This document shows, in pieces, positions 62,364 to 64,000 of a stretch of DNA of 64,000 bases. This DNA comes from Ceratodon purpureus (taxonomy: Eukaryota; Streptophyta; Bryopsida; Pseudoditrichales; Ditrichaceae). The stretch lies in the NCBI GenBank assembly GCA_014871385.1, contig CM026429.1:4738083-4802082 (forward strand), in the 5' to 3' direction. The stretch's first letter is position 1, and each line of letters opens with the position of its first letter. Made by a program: the position numbers and the translations under genes. Under the pieces are notes generated by a model. The model ran no database searches and was not told the origin of the DNA. It saw nothing but the letters and a program-made list of their open reading frames with translations.

Positions 62364-63371
62364 GCAAATACGTTCTAAATGCACACATATTTGTGATTGA
62401 TAAATTCAATTCAACCTTTCAAGTATGTTGCGTGACTTGAATAAGATAATATTTGCACCATGATTGACGTTGGAATTTTCATAAGCGAGTTATTTATGAC
62501 TAGACAGTTACCAAGCAGCGGAGGTATGGATGCGAGGTATCAGAGTGACGTGGACATGGACAACTTGACTGTGAACTTAATAGTTGTCTCCCTATGCCTT
62601 TCCATACCAATGCATGAAATGCCATTTTTGTACTATTTTCGGAGTTGTACAACATTTTATAACAATTTTCCATCATCATCTTCCCATCCCTCTACAACCT
62701 CAAAAAATTGTCTCAATTTTGGTGCCACCTAGGAAACTGACTAGTTTTTATAATTGTCTACCTTGTCTATAGTGAATGCCCCTGTACAGACCACCGCGCT
62801 GCCTACGAGGGTATCAATTGCGCACCTCCTTGTGCGAGAGGGCATAAGTGACTATGATGACAAAAACATCCATTCTCATATCCATATAAAATTAAATAAA
62901 TCACTGAAAATCTTCAAAAAGAAATTTTGTGTACCAATGGAAGGAAAGAAATTTGCTCTATAACATGGAGTACTTTAAATGCACATAATAATTTACTGTT
63001 TTTACTTATGAAGCTATGAAGTACAAATTTACGTTTTTAATTTAGTGATTAAAAGCAATCCAATGTTTTCTTTCTTTAACTTTATGTTTGCTATATGTTG
63101 ATAGTAGGTTCATTTATAAATAATTAACCAAAAAAACCAAAAAAAAGGAAACTAAGGATAGAGAAATCAAATAGAAGACACTATTTTGTATGAAATTTCT
63201 CTTTTAAATCCATATAAGGCGATGTTTTAGTGCTCTTTTATTTGAAAAAATAAAAAATAAAAAATAAAAATTTGGAGAAAAGAACCTTATTTTTCCCAAA
63301 AAAACAAAAAACTGAGTGAACAATTTTGCTATCAACATAAGGTAATCAAGTAATCAAGTAACCATAGTACC
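62364..63371. other. Intergenic spacer between the two copies, no gene seen
   Basis: AT-rich with an (AAAAAAT)n tract at about 63246-63271. The 90-codon frame at 62460-62732 has no recognisable family. An eight-base tandem ACCATAGT (three copies) sits at 63361-63384 at the edge of copy 2. Confidence 0.5.
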
Positions 63372-63546
63372 ATAGTACCATAGTTTACCCAAAAATATTT
63401 CTAAAAATTTAAAATTATGAAAAGAAGAAAAAAAAATGGAATCAATTAGTTTATATGATATTTTGTTATATCTAAGCCATTTAAGGTCATTTTACTATTT
63501 TTTTTTCCTCTAAAAAACAGAAATTGAGAAACTCAGTTTTTGAGAG
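63372..63546. repeat. AT-rich duplicated element, copy 2
   Basis: Diverged direct copy of 62157-62363: GTTTACCCAAA, TTCTAAAA, ATTAGTTT, TTATATCTAAGCC, TTTAAGGTCATTTTACT, T/A-rich tract, GAGAAACTCAGTTTTTGA. Same orientation, about 1.2 kb away. Confidence 0.65.
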
Positions 63547-63623
63547 ACTGAAGTCAGTGCACAGAAGAAGCCGTGTCGTGCAAGGGGAATGCGAAGGTGT
63601 GAAAAGGAACATTAAGAAACCAT

Positions 63624-63632
63624 TTAGGGTTT
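63624..63632 (+). promoter_or_regulatory. Telo-box (TTAGGGTTT) upstream of a possible right-edge gene
   Basis: TTTAGGGTTTAGGG lies about 50 bp before the ATG at 63682 and just before a C/T-rich leader. This arrangement is typical of a plant core promoter and supports a gene starting here. Confidence 0.5.
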
Positions 63633-63681
63633 AGGGCTCTGCATCGCCTCCGTTGTAATACCCCATCAAAGGCCCTCTCTC

Positions 63682-63858
63682 ATGCACTCTGCCCACTTTG
63701 GCCGAGGCCACAGCCTCTTTGCCTCCCTCTCTCTGCCCCTGCTTCTCTCTGTGCCTCACTCCACTTTCTTCTCATCTCCTCCGGACACAACCTCTCTCCT
63801 CACCGCTCTATTCCTCCGTCCAAGGATTGCCAATTTTGACAACTCATTTCATCTCCAG
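63682..63858 (+). CDS. Possible first exon of an organelle-targeted protein, running off the window
   Basis: Open from ATG 63682 for 59 codons to a clean donor CTCCAG/GTAACC. The peptide is rich in Ser, Leu, Pro and Arg with few acidic residues (LFASLSLPLLLSVPHSTFFS; LFLRPRIANF), like a plastid or mitochondrial transit peptide. A telo-box and C/T-rich leader precede it. No family can be named because the mature part would lie beyond the window. Confidence 0.3.
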
Positions 63859-64000
63859 GTAACCAGACTATGTTCTAGCCTTCAATTTCTGTGCCCTAAC
63901 CCCAACCATTTGCAATGACTCTGCTCATGAATTCACAGGTCGCACTGAATTTTCTCGCAGGTTGTAGGCTCATGAGGGAGCGTCGTTTTCTGTTCTAGTG

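Noticed and set aside
62460-62732. 90-codon open frame
   Set aside because: No motif, AT-rich, lies between two repeat copies.

Overview
This is a nuclear window from a land plant. Genes are intron-rich (39 and 38 coding exons in the two largest) with GT-AG introns of roughly 50-400 bp. They include plastid and plant-specific families: geranylgeranyl reductase, a PAR1-family protein, an L-lectin-like receptor kinase and a CPYC glutaredoxin. Protein style and intron density suggest a bryophyte, most likely a moss such as Physcomitrium, but that is an inference. I can recognise nine genes and reassembled the multi-exon ones by checking donor, acceptor, reading frame and family motif at each junction. 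Every chain sums to a multiple of three.

Layout. 1-660 (+): 3' end of a lectin-type receptor kinase. 1736-2431 (-): single-exon NHL/LEA14-like membrane protein. 4516-5997 (-): four-exon secreted PAR1-domain protein with a Pro/Ser/Gly-rich tail. About 6.0-15.2 kb: gene desert with degraded LTR-retroelement pieces. 17092-29493 (+): Niemann-Pick C1-type sterol transporter, 1321 aa. 30441-31798 (+): small thylakoid-type zinc-finger protein resembling FtsH5-interacting protein, 140 aa. 34219-46737 (+): SMCHD1/GMI1-type protein of 1809 aa with ubiquitin-like, GHKL ATPase and SMC-hinge domains. 48403-50140 (-): signal-peptide CPYC glutaredoxin with two candidate last exons. 51630-53198 (-): intronless plastid geranylgeranyl reductase. 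55121-61822 (-): NAA25, the NatB auxiliary subunit, about 988 aa. 63682-63858 (+): a possible first exon running off the window.

The genes do not form a functional cluster; this is ordinary eukaryotic gene order. The most notable points are the glutaredoxin locus, where exon 3 can splice in frame to either of two different C-termini (one soluble, ending KSEL, and one with a membrane span), and the complete SMCHD1-like architecture in a plant. I found no CRISPR array, operon, rRNA, convincing tRNA or intact transposon.
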